The notes under the pieces were generated by a model. It saw nothing but the letters and a program-made list of their open reading frames with translations. It was not told where the DNA came from and made no database searches. Of a DNA stretch of 64,000 nt, positions 24,935 through 33,771 are shown one piece after another. The stretch covers positions 21,427 through 85,426 of the forward strand of contig NZ_AGAF01000104.1 of assembly GCF_000224515.1 (NCBI RefSeq). The letters are read 5' to 3'. Position 1 is the stretch's first letter. Each line of letters opens with the position of its first letter. The DNA comes from Desulfosporosinus sp. OT (GTDB lineage Bacteria; Bacillota; Desulfitobacteriia; Desulfitobacteriales; Desulfitobacteriaceae). Position numbers and translations under genes: made by a program.

Positions 24935-26665
24935 TCAAATCTTGAAGTGCGAGATTAACTGCTTTAAATCCTTGGCCAAAACGTCTAGGCTTTCTGCAGA
25001 GGCAAATAATTCTTCGACAGAAGCGTTTTGTTCCTCGGCGGCTGCAGCTGTAGTTTGAGTACCTGCTGAGGTGGATTCGGCTTGATTTACAACCGTTTGC
25101 ATACCGACTTTTATTTGTTCCCCGTCTTGTTGGACTTTCTGAACAGTAACTTCAATATCCTGGGCTAATCCAGCACTTTCTTCTACAGAATCGAGAATTA
25201 CAGTGAATTGATGGGAGATTTCTTTTAAGTATGCGCTGCCTTGATTAACACTATCCACGCTAGTTTTCATCCCTTGATGAGCACTCCGCGAAGCCTGTTG
25301 CATTTCCTGTACTCTCTGAGAAATATCGACCAAGCTGGATTGAACTTGCTCGGCAAGTTTACGGACTTCCTCAGCCACAACTGCAAATCCCCGGCCATTT
25401 TCTCCAGCACGTGCCGCTTCAATTGCCGCGTTTAATGCTAAGAGGTTCGTTTGTTGCGCAATATTGTCGATAATTTGCACCGTCTTGGCGATCTCCTCTG
25501 ATTTTTCATCCACATCTCCAATTACCTGGCTCAAACTGTGGACCTGGCTCTCAATTTCAGCCATTTGATTAACCACTTGTCCGAGGGCACGGTTTCCATC
25601 GCTAGAAAGTTCAGCAGAGCGCCTGGATGCACGACTTACTTTTCCGGCGTGCTGCTCAGTCTGCTTTAACTCATCAATCACTAAGCTCATCCGTTCATGG
25701 TTCTCTGTCATTTCCTTAACTTGCATTTGAGCATCGGTCGCCATTTCAGTCGCCGATGTCGCAACTTGTTCAGCGGCCTGAGATGATTGTTCGGCACCTT
25801 GGCGCATCTCTTGAGCGGTTTGTGCTACTTGATTGGCCATGTCGACCACTTTTGTCATTGTGCCCCTCAAAGAGAGTACCATATCACCGAAGGCCTTATG
25901 TAATTCTACTCCTTCATGGTTCCACGCTTTCCAAGGGGCCTTCTTTTTCCGAGCAATATCTCCGGCAGCTATTTCGTTGGCATTGACCACCAAATGGTGC
26001 ATCATATTACCGAGAGCCCGGCTTAACACCCAGCCGATGACAATACTAACCAAGACATCAATTATGACAAGAATCACCGAAACAAACGAGGCTTTTTTGA
26101 AGATCTGGCTCGTAGTTTCTGTGCTGTGCGTATTCACTTTATCCAATCTAGAGTCAACCATCTTTTGGATAATATCTCCCGCCAACTGGTTTTTGGGTCC
26201 GGCTACTTCATACATATTGGCTAAAGCTTCATTTATTCTTCCATTTATAGCATCTTGAATCGTAACTTGAGATGATACTACATAATCATTCCAAGCGGTT
26301 TTAAATTTTTTCCATGACGCATCTTCTTCTGGCGACCTTGAAACAGCTTCGAACTTGGCAATCTCTGCTATCATTGAATCCTTTTTCTGATCTACTTTGT
26401 CTAAGAAATTCTGACGTTCTTGAGGATTACGTGCGCTAACTGCTAAGACAACATTTGTCCTATAGACCTGAGCATCAAAATGCATCTGCGAGAGTAAGTT
26501 CATGGGAACCACATCCTGCTGATAAACCTGATCCGAAGCATTATGCATTTGGGACATCCCATAGATCCCGATTGCTCCTACGACGCCTGCTGCCAAAGCA
26601 ATAAACATCATTAAGGCCGTGACTTGGACTCCAAGTCTCCTATTTCTTAAATTCATCTCTTTCAC
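24935..26665 (-). CDS. Methyl-accepting chemotaxis protein with four-helix-bundle sensor
   Basis: This 576-residue protein has a TM1 at about 14-35, a periplasmic-type 4HB_MCP domain (40-190), TM2 (about 193-215), a HAMP segment, and a long coiled-coil signalling domain. The highly conserved hairpin tip is present ([22 protein letters not shown] and [14 protein letters not shown]). It senses small molecules outside the cell and signals to CheA/CheW. No C-terminal CheR-tether pentapeptide is seen. It is monocistronic and convergent with the upstream plus-strand gene. Confidence 0.92.
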   Translation of the reverse strand: MKEMNLRNRRLGVQVTALMMFIALAAGVVGAIGIYGMSQMHNASDQVYQQDVVPMNLLSQMHFDAQVYRTNVVLAVSARNPQERQNFLDKVDQKKDSMIAEIAKFEAVSRSPEEDASWKKFKTAWNDYVVSSQVTIQDAINGRINEALANMYEVAGPKNQLAGDIIQKMVDSRLDKVNTHSTETTSQIFKKASFVSVILVIIDVLVSIVIGWVLSRALGNMMHHLVVNANEIAAGDIARKKKAPWKAWNHEGVELHKAFGDMVLSLRGTMTKVVDMANQVAQTAQEMRQGAEQSSQAAEQVATSATEMATDAQMQVKEMTENHERMSLVIDELKQTEQHAGKVSRASRRSAELSSDGNRALGQVVNQMAEIESQVHSLSQVIGDVDEKSEEIAKTVQIIDNIAQQTNLLALNAAIEAARAGENGRGFAVVAEEVRKLAEQVQSSLVDISQRVQEMQQASRSAHQGMKTSVDSVNQGSAYLKEISHQFTVILDSVEESAGLAQDIEVTVQKVQQDGEQIKVGMQTVVNQAESTSAGTQTTAAAAEEQNASVEELFASAESLDVLAKDLKQLISHFKI

Positions 26666-26912
26666 TCCTTTAAACGAATTATTGTCTAACTTGTATAATC
26701 GTTCTTCTTCAGAAATCTAATCCCTATGTTTTCACTCCAAATAGATTATTAATTATGTTCTTATATGTTTTAATCACTAGTTATTAACCGTTCTTAATTA
26801 AAGCTTCACCGTGCATTCAGACTATTGAGATGAAAGATATACTACTGCCCTAAAATGTGTATTTCGACATAGAAAATGAATATTCCTGTCGAAATTTTTC
26901 ATCCAATAAATA

Positions 26913-27034
26913 AAACTTGGCTGGCGCCCACACGAAGACACTGTCTTCGCACGTATTAACCCTTCTTGCAGACACTGTCTTCGCACGTATTAGCCTTCTT
27001 ACAGTATGTAACGAAGTTATACTTTCTGATAAGT
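26913..27034. repeat. Mosaic repeat type B, copy 1
   Basis: It begins with AAACTTGGCTGGCGCCC and has two tandem units of about 33-35 bp with GAAGACACTGTCTTCGCACG and TATTA-CCTTCTT. It ends with GTTATACTTTCTGA just before the clpP terminator. Shared parts recur at 31.6, 36.6, 41.5 and 55.8 kb. No protein is encoded; open frames across it are repeat artefacts. Confidence 0.8.
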
Positions 27035-27041
27035 ATAAAAA

Positions 27042-27080
27042 AACAAACCGCAAGAGCCATTTAAAACTCTTGCGGTTTGT
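27042..27080 (-). terminator. Terminator of clpP
   Basis: ACAAACCGCAAGAG pairs with CTCTTGCGGTTTGT over an 11-bp loop, and on the minus strand a T-run follows. It sits 20 bp after the clpP stop and touches the end of repeat copy 1. Confidence 0.85.
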
Positions 27081-27099
27081 TTTTGTTCTTTTCACTTAA

Positions 27100-27717
27100 C
27101 TACTTCTTGGTTTCGTTAGTAGGTTCCAACTTCTCTAAGATCTGATCGACGAGACCATATTCTTTTGCCTCTTCGGCAGTCATGTAGTAATCCCGCTCTG
27201 TGTCTTTCTCAATTTTCTCTAACGGCTGGCCAGTTCTTTCCGAAAGAATTTTATTCATCTTGGCCTTGGTTCGGAGCAGCTGTTTAGCATGAATTTCAAT
27301 CTCGGTCGCTTGTCCAGAAAGTCCGTGACCACCAATTAATGGCTGATGGATCAGAACCTCTGAGTTGGGAAGAGCGACCCGCTTCCCTTTTGCACCTGCT
27401 GTAAGAAGGAATGCCCCCATACTGGCTGCCATCCCAATACAGATCGTGCGGACATCTGAGCGTATATACTGCATGGTGTCATAAATGGCCATTCCAGCTG
27501 TGATCGAACCACCAGGGCTATTGATATACAGATTGATATCTTTTTCTGGATCTTCTGCTTCGAGGAAAAGCATTTGGGCTACAACCAGATTGGACACATC
27601 ATCATCAATTGCACCCCCGAGAAAGATGATACGGTCTTTTAAAAGACGAGAGTAAATATCGTAGGAGCGCTCCCCACGATTGGTTTGTTCAACGACCATT
27701 GGGACTAAATAACCCAT
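27100..27717 (-). CDS. clpP: ATP-dependent Clp protease proteolytic subunit
   Basis: This 205-residue serine protease has the ClpP triad: Ser99 in [10 protein letters not shown], His124 in LIHQPL, and Asp in DTERD near 172. The N-terminal [24 protein letters not shown] is typical, as is the length. It assembles into a tetradecameric chamber fed by ClpX or ClpC. Unlike the usual tig-clpP-clpX order, no clpX lies beside it; the neighbours are an MCP and a histidine kinase. It is probably a second copy of clpP. A GGGGGAATTATAA leader carries the ribosome site. Confidence 0.95.
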   Translation of the reverse strand: MGYLVPMVVEQTNRGERSYDIYSRLLKDRIIFLGGAIDDDVSNLVVAQMLFLEAEDPEKDINLYINSPGGSITAGMAIYDTMQYIRSDVRTICIGMAASMGAFLLTAGAKGKRVALPNSEVLIHQPLIGGHGLSGQATEIEIHAKQLLRTKAKMNKILSERTGQPLEKIEKDTERDYYMTAEEAKEYGLVDQILEKLEPTNETKK

Positions 27718-27941
27718 TTATAATTCCCCCTATTCGTCTTTATTATTTATTACTGCAATCCAACTTAGTATATTCTCACCGATTAATTTTATTTTAGTAC
27801 AATGGTCAGTAAAGGTCAAATTTTTTAATCGAGAAAATAAGATCTACTTTCTACTCACTCTAAAAAGCTTGGCAAAGAAACCATAAATATTCTATATATG
27901 GTACATATTGTACTCTTCAGGAGCTCTCAATGCAAATCTAT

Positions 27942-29690
27942 CTAGGCCTTAAACTTGACAAAGAATGTCGATCCATTCGGGCTGGTTTCCACCTTGATTT
28001 TAGCGTTATGCCGGGTAGCGATTCCATAACATACAGCCAAACCTAAACCTGTGCCTTTCTCCTTGGTAGTAAAAAAAGGAGTCCCTAATGAATCCATGAT
28101 TTCTGGTGCAATGCCCTTCCCTTCATCCTGTATGGCTAGGACCACTTCATCGTCCTCGACTAGGGTTTTTATTACAAGCGCCCCTTCTTCCTCCATTGCT
28201 TCCAGCCCATTCCGCGTTAAATTGAGGATCATCTGGAGAATCTCTTTTTCGTCTAATAGTAAATCCGGGAGTACTCCTAATTCGGCAGTTACTAACTTGT
28301 CGCCACGAATGGCATCAACTTGAACAAGCGGTAAGATGCTTTCTATAATATCATTCAGATTATGCAGAGCGAGTTCTGTTGTTTTAGTACGACTTATCGA
28401 TAGAAATTTAGTAATAATTGAATTCGCTCGATCAAGTTCACTTATCATGAGAGGAATATAATCGCTGTATTTATCGAAACTTTTATGTTCCTGGATGAGT
28501 TGCAAAAAGCCTCTGACGGTTGTCATCGGATTTCTAACTTCGTGACCAATGCTTGCCGCCATTTCACCGACCAGATTCATCTGATCCATCCGTGTCATTT
28601 CTTTCTCCAACTTCTTTTGTGCAGTAACATCCTTGACAATTGTTGAGGCACCAATAATTTCGCCATTATGACCCTTAATAGGTGACACCGTCAAATAAAC
28701 ATGAATAAACTTTTCATCTTTCCTTTGACGTATTGCCTCATAATGTGTCACGGGCATTCCGTGAAAGATAATTTGTAAAACTTTATCAAACTCAAGCTGT
28801 TTGTCGAGAGGAATTATTTTCTTAATCGGCTCCCCTATAATTTCCGCTTCAGAGTACCCGTAAATGCACTCTGCTCCTCTATTCCAGTCGATAATGATTC
28901 CATCAAGGGTCATCCCTATGATTCCATCATCTGTCGACTCAACGATCGATGCCAGTCGTAGGACCTTTTCTTCAATCTGCTTACGTTCTCCGACCTCTTT
29001 GATGAGCTGTTGGTTTATTCCTTCCAATTCTGTCGTTCGTTCTTTAACCAACCACTCAAAGTGACTTTGATGTAAAAATTCTTGAACCCTAAATTTATAA
29101 AGCGTAAACGATAAAAACCAAGCGATTATAATAATCAAGGACACATTGATATAATGACCTTTTAGAACATCTACATTAGGTTGTTGATGTGTTATTTCAA
29201 ACATTATAATCAAATAAGAAATGGCATAAACGCCTATGCTCACTTTCGGCCTTAAGTTAAAGAACACCGCAATTACAAAACACCCTAAGATGTATACCGT
29301 CAATTGTCCATGAATTAGCTGATCAATCCATCCTGAAGTAATCGTACAAATGAACAAGCTAAAAAAAGCGAAGAAATTCTCATAAATTTCATGTATCCAT
29401 TTCACATCATCTACAGAAGGGATCTTAGTATTCCAATAGAGGGCGGTAAATAATAGCATGCCTCCGCCTAATCCAAGATGTGAATAAAATAATAATTTAT
29501 AACCCGGCGTACTCAGCCATAGACCCTTCTGATAATTACCATGATCCACAAATAAAAGGATTATATCACAAATAAGAAGTAGAGTAGCTAAAAGCCTAAG
29601 GCGAGGAAAATTCGTATAAATTTGACCTTTCCAGAATTCTTCCTCAAGTTCTCCCAGTAAATCAGCTCTGTTTCGTTTAATTAACCCCAT
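27942..29690 (-). CDS. PAS-containing sensor histidine kinase (KinA/KinE-like)
   Basis: This 582-residue protein has about six N-terminal membrane helices (30-210), a coiled linker, a PAS domain (about 245-360), a HisKA domain with the phospho-acceptor in SIGHEVRNPMTTVRGFLQLI (about 381), and an HATPase domain ending in GTGLGLAVCYGI. The GHEVRNPMTTVRGFLQL motif is typical of Bacillus/Clostridium sporulation-type kinases. No response regulator lies beside it, which fits an orphan kinase that could feed Spo0A. The target is inferred only. Confidence 0.9.
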   Translation of the reverse strand: MGLIKRNRADLLGELEEEFWKGQIYTNFPRLRLLATLLLICDIILLFVDHGNYQKGLWLSTPGYKLLFYSHLGLGGGMLLFTALYWNTKIPSVDDVKWIHEIYENFFAFFSLFICTITSGWIDQLIHGQLTVYILGCFVIAVFFNLRPKVSIGVYAISYLIIMFEITHQQPNVDVLKGHYINVSLIIIIAWFLSFTLYKFRVQEFLHQSHFEWLVKERTTELEGINQQLIKEVGERKQIEEKVLRLASIVESTDDGIIGMTLDGIIIDWNRGAECIYGYSEAEIIGEPIKKIIPLDKQLEFDKVLQIIFHGMPVTHYEAIRQRKDEKFIHVYLTVSPIKGHNGEIIGASTIVKDVTAQKKLEKEMTRMDQMNLVGEMAASIGHEVRNPMTTVRGFLQLIQEHKSFDKYSDYIPLMISELDRANSIITKFLSISRTKTTELALHNLNDIIESILPLVQVDAIRGDKLVTAELGVLPDLLLDEKEILQMILNLTRNGLEAMEEEGALVIKTLVEDDEVVLAIQDEGKGIAPEIMDSLGTPFFTTKEKGTGLGLAVCYGIATRHNAKIKVETSPNGSTFFVKFKA

Positions 29691-29888
29691 CGTTCACACC
29701 CTGTTCCACTTTCTTAATGGAAACAATATTTACTTAACTTTTAATTCTCCAAAATTCCCGATAATCCTTCTTTATTTGCAAAAGCGTTTCAATGCTATAC
29801 AGTACGCATAATCTGCTTAACCCTATTCATCCTCCTGAATATACTGGTATTATTAAGATCCATCCCCTAGAAGGTGGTCGATGCAGAC

Positions 29889-30557
29889 GTGGATCAAAGC
29901 AAGGGGCAACTTCCCCCTTATCCTTATCCTTATCCGCCTTATTTTGGAACTTATCCATTAAGCCCAAGCTTTATTCAGGGGTATAAGCCCCCTGTTCCTA
30001 ATGCGAATAATTGTGCCTCTCTCCAGGTTCAGATCTTTCCTTCGAACCAAGATGTTGATCTAAAGTATTGGATATCTCTATCTCCCGCGCTCCTTGGAGC
30101 AGCCGGGGCTTTTTTCCTGAGCCTCTTCTCAGGCAACAATCATTCGATTGAACGCTTTGAAGGGACCCTCTTTAAACTCACTCTTGTAGGGTACGCTATT
30201 GGTGCTACAGTCTCAGTTTCTTTTTACATTTCTCATATCATTACGAACTCTAAAACCCCTCACGATCATCTACTCTATCCTGTCGTGGGAGCCCTTGTTT
30301 CGATTATCCTACTCTTCGCTGCAGATTACCTTCTTCTTTATCGATTTTTCCCCTCCAGCTTTAAAGGTGACGTAGGAGATGACCTTTGCAACCAGCTCTT
30401 CTCGTTTTTATATTTAAGCACAACAACGATTGCAACTGCAGGTTTAGGAGACATTCTACCGGCTAATGTAACGGCACGTGCTTTGATCGCCACAGAAATA
30501 TCTTTTTATCTATTTACCATGGCGACGGGAATTCAACTTCTTCTTGTTCAACATTAG
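29889..30557 (+). CDS. Potassium-channel-like membrane protein with altered selectivity filter
   Basis: About 222 residues. The N-terminus is Tyr/Pro-rich (PYPYPYPPYFG). Four hydrophobic segments follow, and near residue 185 there is a pore-loop pattern STTTIATAGLGDILPAN, then a last helix. It matches the Ion_trans_2/K+-channel pore region, but the filter reads TAGLGD instead of TVGYGD. The protein stops shortly after the last helix and has no regulatory RCK domain. GTG at 29889 is chosen because AGGTGG lies 11 bp upstream; GTG at 29874 is also in frame but overlaps that site. Ion selectivity is uncertain. Confidence 0.65.
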   Translation: MDQSKGQLPPYPYPYPPYFGTYPLSPSFIQGYKPPVPNANNCASLQVQIFPSNQDVDLKYWISLSPALLGAAGAFFLSLFSGNNHSIERFEGTLFKLTLVGYAIGATVSVSFYISHIITNSKTPHDHLLYPVVGALVSIILLFAADYLLLYRFFPSSFKGDVGDDLCNQLFSFLYLSTTTIATAGLGDILPANVTARALIATEISFYLFTMATGIQLLLVQH

Positions 30558-30607
30558 TATAAAAATGATTTTGCCAAGTCCGGAAATCGTAAATTTGACA
30601 AAGCAAA

Positions 30608-30654
30608 CTGAAAATACTACAAAGCTATTAGTTATAGATTTAGTAGTATTTCAG
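30608..30654 (+). terminator. Hairpin after the channel gene
   Basis: CTGAAAATACTAC pairs with GTAGTATTTCAG over a 22-bp loop, 50 bp past the stop codon. There is no clear T-run, so it may be weak. Confidence 0.45.
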
Positions 30655-30708
30655 CTTGATTAGTTAAGTTTAAATTATATGTTTTGATCGCCGCTATGCA
30701 AAAAAAGC

Positions 30709-30758
30709 TAAGAGTCTAAAACCAGCAATTAAGCCTGCTGATATTTAGACTCTTTTTT
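30709..30758. terminator. Terminator between channel gene and small-protein genes
   Basis: AAGAGTCTAAA pairs with TTTAGACTCTT, with an inner CAGCA/TGCTG stem, and is followed by a T-run on the plus strand. A-rich sequence on the other side allows use for the minus-strand gene as well. Confidence 0.75.
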
Positions 30759-30811
30759 AGACTCATATTCTTTTTACAAGAAAATGAACGGGAACTGACA
30801 AATAGGCCTTT

Positions 30812-31075
30812 TCACTTTGGTTTACGACTAAAACGACTTAAAAATGCTTTAATTCCCCCACTTTTCTGTGGCTGAGCTTCGACATTTAAGGTCTCTAATA
30901 AATTGCCATCTCCTGCCTGCGGGTTTGGCTGTTGGAATGTCCCACCTTGATACATTGCTGGGAAATTCATTCCCCGTTTCTGCATAAAACGTTCCAGACC
31001 TCGCATAGGCAAAGGATTTTGCGGCATATTTTGATTATTATAGAGATTAAACCGTCCTAACGGCATTTTCAACAC
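30812..31075 (-). CDS. Hypothetical 87-residue basic, Asn/Pro/Gln-rich protein
   Basis: I do not recognise a family. The sequence starts MLKMPLGRFNLYNNQNMPQNPLP, has many Met, Pro, Asn and Gln residues, and ends with the basic tail FLSRFSRKPK. It has no membrane helix. Its composition and its position next to two tiny Gly-rich peptides suggest a spore-coat or spore-envelope component; this is inference. The ribosome site AGGAGGTGTG precedes the ATG. Confidence 0.6.
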   Translation of the reverse strand: MLKMPLGRFNLYNNQNMPQNPLPMRGLERFMQKRGMNFPAMYQGGTFQQPNPQAGDGNLLETLNVEAQPQKSGGIKAFLSRFSRKPK

Positions 31076-31145
31076 ACCTCCTCTTTATTTAATGTATTTT
31101 AAAATGGGCTCCTATTTAGGAGCCCACCCTTTTCTTAGTCACTTC

Positions 31146-31256
31146 TTAAAAGATAACTCCTAAAGCAATCAAGATTAAAATCGCGATCGCAATAATCCCT
31201 GCACCTACACACGATCCCCCACCAAAACCACCGCAAGCTCCACCATATCCGTACAT
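31146..31256 (-). CDS. YjcZ-like small spore-type protein, 36 residues
   Basis: A GGAGG site lies 8 bp before the ATG at 31256. The peptide starts MYGYGGACGGFGGGSC and ends with a hydrophobic helix (VGAGIIAIAILILIALGVIF). This layout, a Gly-rich head followed by a single membrane segment, is typical of YjcZ-family small sporulation proteins. It has a paralogue 54 bp upstream. Function is unknown; in bacilli such peptides are found in the spore coat. Confidence 0.7.
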   Translation of the reverse strand: MYGYGGACGGFGGGSCVGAGIIAIAILILIALGVIF

Positions 31257-31309
31257 ATCCTTATACCTCCTTTTAATTTTAGGTTAATAAACGTTAGGGC
31301 TCTGAAGGT

Positions 31310-31414
31310 TTAGAATACAATGCCCATCGCGATAAGAAGCAAGATAATTACAACTACAATCGCGATACCAGCACCTACTCCACCACCAGCTACTCCGCCA
31401 GCTCCAAATGCCAT
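31310..31414 (-). CDS. YjcZ-like small spore-type protein, 34 residues
   Basis: The ATG at 31414 follows a GGGGG-type ribosome site. The peptide opens MAFGAGGVAGGGVGAG, continues as one hydrophobic helix and ends MGIVF. It shares layout and helix pattern with the 36-residue peptide just downstream, so the two are probably paralogues expressed together. A long, weak overlapping frame on the other strand is discarded. Confidence 0.65.
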   Translation of the reverse strand: MAFGAGGVAGGGVGAGIAIVVVIILLLIAMGIVF

Positions 31415-31577
31415 TTTAAATCCCCCTTTCATTCTTAATACATCATACGCTTTTATTAATTCTAGTGTTCCATATTATTCCATTAATTACGGTTTTTTTA
31501 TGTTTGTTCATTTCCTTCAAATCATTTAGATCTAAATAATTACGTCGATTAACCACCGGGTGTGACAGCTATAAAGA

Positions 31578-31793
31578 AAACTTGGCTGGCGCCCGAAGAC
31601 CTGTCTTCGCACGTATTAGCCTTCTTGCAGCCTTGGCGAAGGCGGCTGCCTTAGTTGCACTTATGCGCTGGCCAAGGATGGCCGAGTGTCCCTGTAACCC
31701 GAAGACACGGTCTTCGCACGTATTAACCTTTCTTGCAGGATGGTGAGAAGGGACCTTCCAGAAAGTATGAAACAAAAAGTTATACTTTCTGAC
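31578..31793. repeat. Mosaic repeat type B, copy 2
   Basis: It starts with AAACTTGGCTGGCGCCC and ends with ACTTTCTGAC, next to the glnB terminator. Inside are two GAAGAC-CTTCGCACGTATTA-CCTTCTTGCA units separated by a segment with CTTGGCGAAGGCGGCTGCC, TTAGTTGCACTT and GGCCGAGTGTCCCTGTA. The latter segments recur in the copies at 41.5 and 55.9 kb. Confidence 0.8.
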
Positions 31794-31799
31794 TAGTAT

Positions 31800-31839
31800 A
31801 AAAAAATCCGCTATCCCAATAATATGGGATAACGGATTT
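31800..31839 (-). terminator. Terminator of the amtB-glnB operon
   Basis: AATCCG-TATCCC pairs with GGGATA-CGGATT, and the minus strand then runs into seven T residues. It lies about 40 bp after the glnB stop. Confidence 0.8.
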
Positions 31840-31877
31840 CCTATAGTTGTTCAGCATAGTTCCTGATTATTTCACAT

Positions 31878-32216
31878 TTACAATGCGTTTTCTCCTGTGG
31901 CTCCTGTTCTTATTGTATACGCATTTTCCACGGCAGACACAAAAATCTTTCCGTCTCCGATTTCCCCAGTTCGCGCCACTTTCGTAATGACTTGGATCAC
32001 CTCTTCCACGTATTGATCCATGACTACAATTTCGACCTTCACTTTAGGAATAAGATGCACGTTATATTCTACGCCCCGATAAACCTGAGTCTGCCCCTTC
32101 TGTTTGCCACAACCAATTACCTGGGTCACCGTCAAACCATTGACTCCATGAGCGCCTAACGCATCTTTCAGGCTGTCCAGTTTTCCCGGACGGATAATCG
32201 CTTCAATCTTCTTCAT
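31878..32216 (-). CDS. glnB: Nitrogen regulatory protein PII (GlnK type)
   Basis: About 112 residues from MKKIEAIIRPGKLDSLKDAL. The T-loop contains YRGVEY with the conserved tyrosine near 51, and the C-terminal signature KVARTGEIGDGKIFV is present. PII trimers bind ATP, ADP and 2-oxoglutarate and gate ammonium transport. It is 38 bp downstream of amtB, the usual GlnK context, so it likely blocks AmtB. The frame is open to a TTG at 32231, but the ATG at 32216 has a GGGAGGG site at the right distance. Confidence 0.93.
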   Translation of the reverse strand: MKKIEAIIRPGKLDSLKDALGAHGVNGLTVTQVIGCGKQKGQTQVYRGVEYNVHLIPKVKVEIVVMDQYVEEVIQVITKVARTGEIGDGKIFVSAVENAYTIRTGATGENAL

Positions 32217-32269
32217 ATCCAACCCTCCCAACGAGATTTAGCTTTGTCTAAACTATAGTACTAGTTGAA

Positions 32270-33499
32270 TCAGATAAAATCCGGATAAGCCTCTTCTCCG
32301 TGTAAGGACAAATTCAAACCGATTGCTTCCTGTTCCTCACTGACACGAAGTTTCATCACTAAGCCGATCACTTTCAAAATAATAAACGTAGCCACGACAG
32401 CAAATACCACTGTTATCAAAACACTTAGGGCTTGGATCCCTAAAAGTGAAGCATTTCCGTAGAACAACCCATCTGCACCAGCCGAATTGATGGTTTTAGT
32501 GGCGAAAATCCCAGTTGCCAAGGCTCCCCATGTACCACCAATCCCATGACATCCAAAGGCGTCTAACGCATCGTCATAGCCGAATTTCGCTTTCATTATA
32601 CTGATGGCTAGATAGCAAACGATACCACCGACTAAGCCAATGAATATCGAGGAAAGTGGGGTTACAAATCCTGCGCCCGGGGTTATGGCTACTAATCCGG
32701 CAACCGCACCGCTGGCTGCCCCAAGCATGGTGGATTTTCCTCGATGAAGACGCTCGACCACTGCCCAGGCTACTGCAGCTGCAGCTGCAGCTGTGTTAGT
32801 ATTCACAAAAGCCATACCGGCCAAACCGCTCGCACCCAGAGCGCTTCCAGCATTAAACCCAAACCAGCCAAACCAGAGGAGACCTGCTCCCAACACAGTC
32901 ATTGGAATATGATGCGGTGCCATTGATTCTTTACCAAGCCCTTTACGTTTTCCAAGGACCAAAGCTACTATCAATCCTGAATATCCCGAACTGATATGCA
33001 CCACGTTCCCTCCTGCAAAGTCCAACGCTCCAAGAGTCCTTAAGAAACCACCGACACCCCAAACCCAATGGGCTAATGGATCATAAACAAACGTTGCCCA
33101 CAATAACACGAAAGCAATAAATGCCGGAAAACGCATCCGTTCTGCGAAAGAGCCACTGATCAAAGCGGGGGTGATGACTGCAAACATCATTTGGAAAGCC
33201 ATAAAAACAATCGCTGGAATGGTTGCTGCATAATCAGGATTAGGATCTATTCCCACTCCATTTAATCCCAACCAATTTAGGCCTCCAATCAAGCCATGAA
33301 TGTCTGGCCCAAAGGCCAATGTATATCCCACCAATATCCACTGCAAAGACATAAGGCCAATGACAATCCAACTATGCATGAGAGTGCTGAGAACATTCTT
33401 TTTACGCACCATACCACCATAAAAAAGTGCTAAACCGGGTGTCATAAGAAAAACTAGTGCTGTACAAATCATAATAAAACTTGTATCCCCAGTATCCAT
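32270..33499 (-). CDS. amtB: Ammonium transporter
   Basis: This 409-residue protein has eleven predicted membrane helices. It carries the twin pore histidines: one in GGNVVHISSGYSG near 170 and one in FGCHGIGGTWG near 320. The conserved ALDFAGG and FGFNAGSAL segments are also present. It moves ammonia/ammonium into the cell. No long N-terminal signal peptide is visible. The gene has its own promoter and a hairpin with a T-run in its leader, and it is followed by glnB. Confidence 0.94.
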   Translation of the reverse strand: MDTGDTSFIMICTALVFLMTPGLALFYGGMVRKKNVLSTLMHSWIVIGLMSLQWILVGYTLAFGPDIHGLIGGLNWLGLNGVGIDPNPDYAATIPAIVFMAFQMMFAVITPALISGSFAERMRFPAFIAFVLLWATFVYDPLAHWVWGVGGFLRTLGALDFAGGNVVHISSGYSGLIVALVLGKRKGLGKESMAPHHIPMTVLGAGLLWFGWFGFNAGSALGASGLAGMAFVNTNTAAAAAAVAWAVVERLHRGKSTMLGAASGAVAGLVAITPGAGFVTPLSSIFIGLVGGIVCYLAISIMKAKFGYDDALDAFGCHGIGGTWGALATGIFATKTINSAGADGLFYGNASLLGIQALSVLITVVFAVVATFIILKVIGLVMKLRVSEEQEAIGLNLSLHGEEAYPDFI

Positions 33500-33516
33500 A
33501 CCAATTCCTCCTCTTC

Positions 33517-33567
33517 AAAAAAATGGCGCTTTGAGCTACTCTTATCGAGTATCCTCAAAGCGCCATT
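33517..33567 (-). promoter_or_regulatory. Terminator-like hairpin in the amtB leader
   Basis: On the minus strand, AATGGCGCTTTGAG pairs with CTCAAAGCGCCATT, and seven T residues follow at once. It sits between the promoter and the amtB ribosome site GAGGAGG, so it is placed to act as an attenuator. The upstream leader (33568-33625) has an AAGG/CCTT stem that might be part of a switch. I cannot match it to a known riboswitch or ANTAR target. Confidence 0.6.
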
Positions 33568-33627
33568 GCTTTGCTTTCATGTTTTTCCTACCCAAGGGTC
33601 ATAGGCTGTGCACACCTTATGTTTGGT

Positions 33628-33657
33628 ATTCTAGCACGAAGATGAACGGTTTTGCAA
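33628..33657 (-). promoter_or_regulatory. Candidate amtB promoter
   Basis: TTGCAA at 33657-33652 and TAGAAT at 33633-33628 are separated by 18 bp on the minus strand. This is a fair sigma-A promoter placed about 60 bp before the attenuator-like hairpin. Confidence 0.5.
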
Positions 33658-33771
33658 TAGTTTTTTTTAAGAATCCTGTATACGCGCTCTGTGAACTCGA
33701 ACTTATAAGTCTTACGCTAAATTTAGACATTCACATCGGAGGAAAACAGAACATATTCTTATGTCTCTAGC

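Noticed and set aside
33568-33660. Glutamine riboswitch before amtB
   Set aside because: A CGTTCATC stretch is present, but it falls in the promoter region and the other conserved parts are missing.
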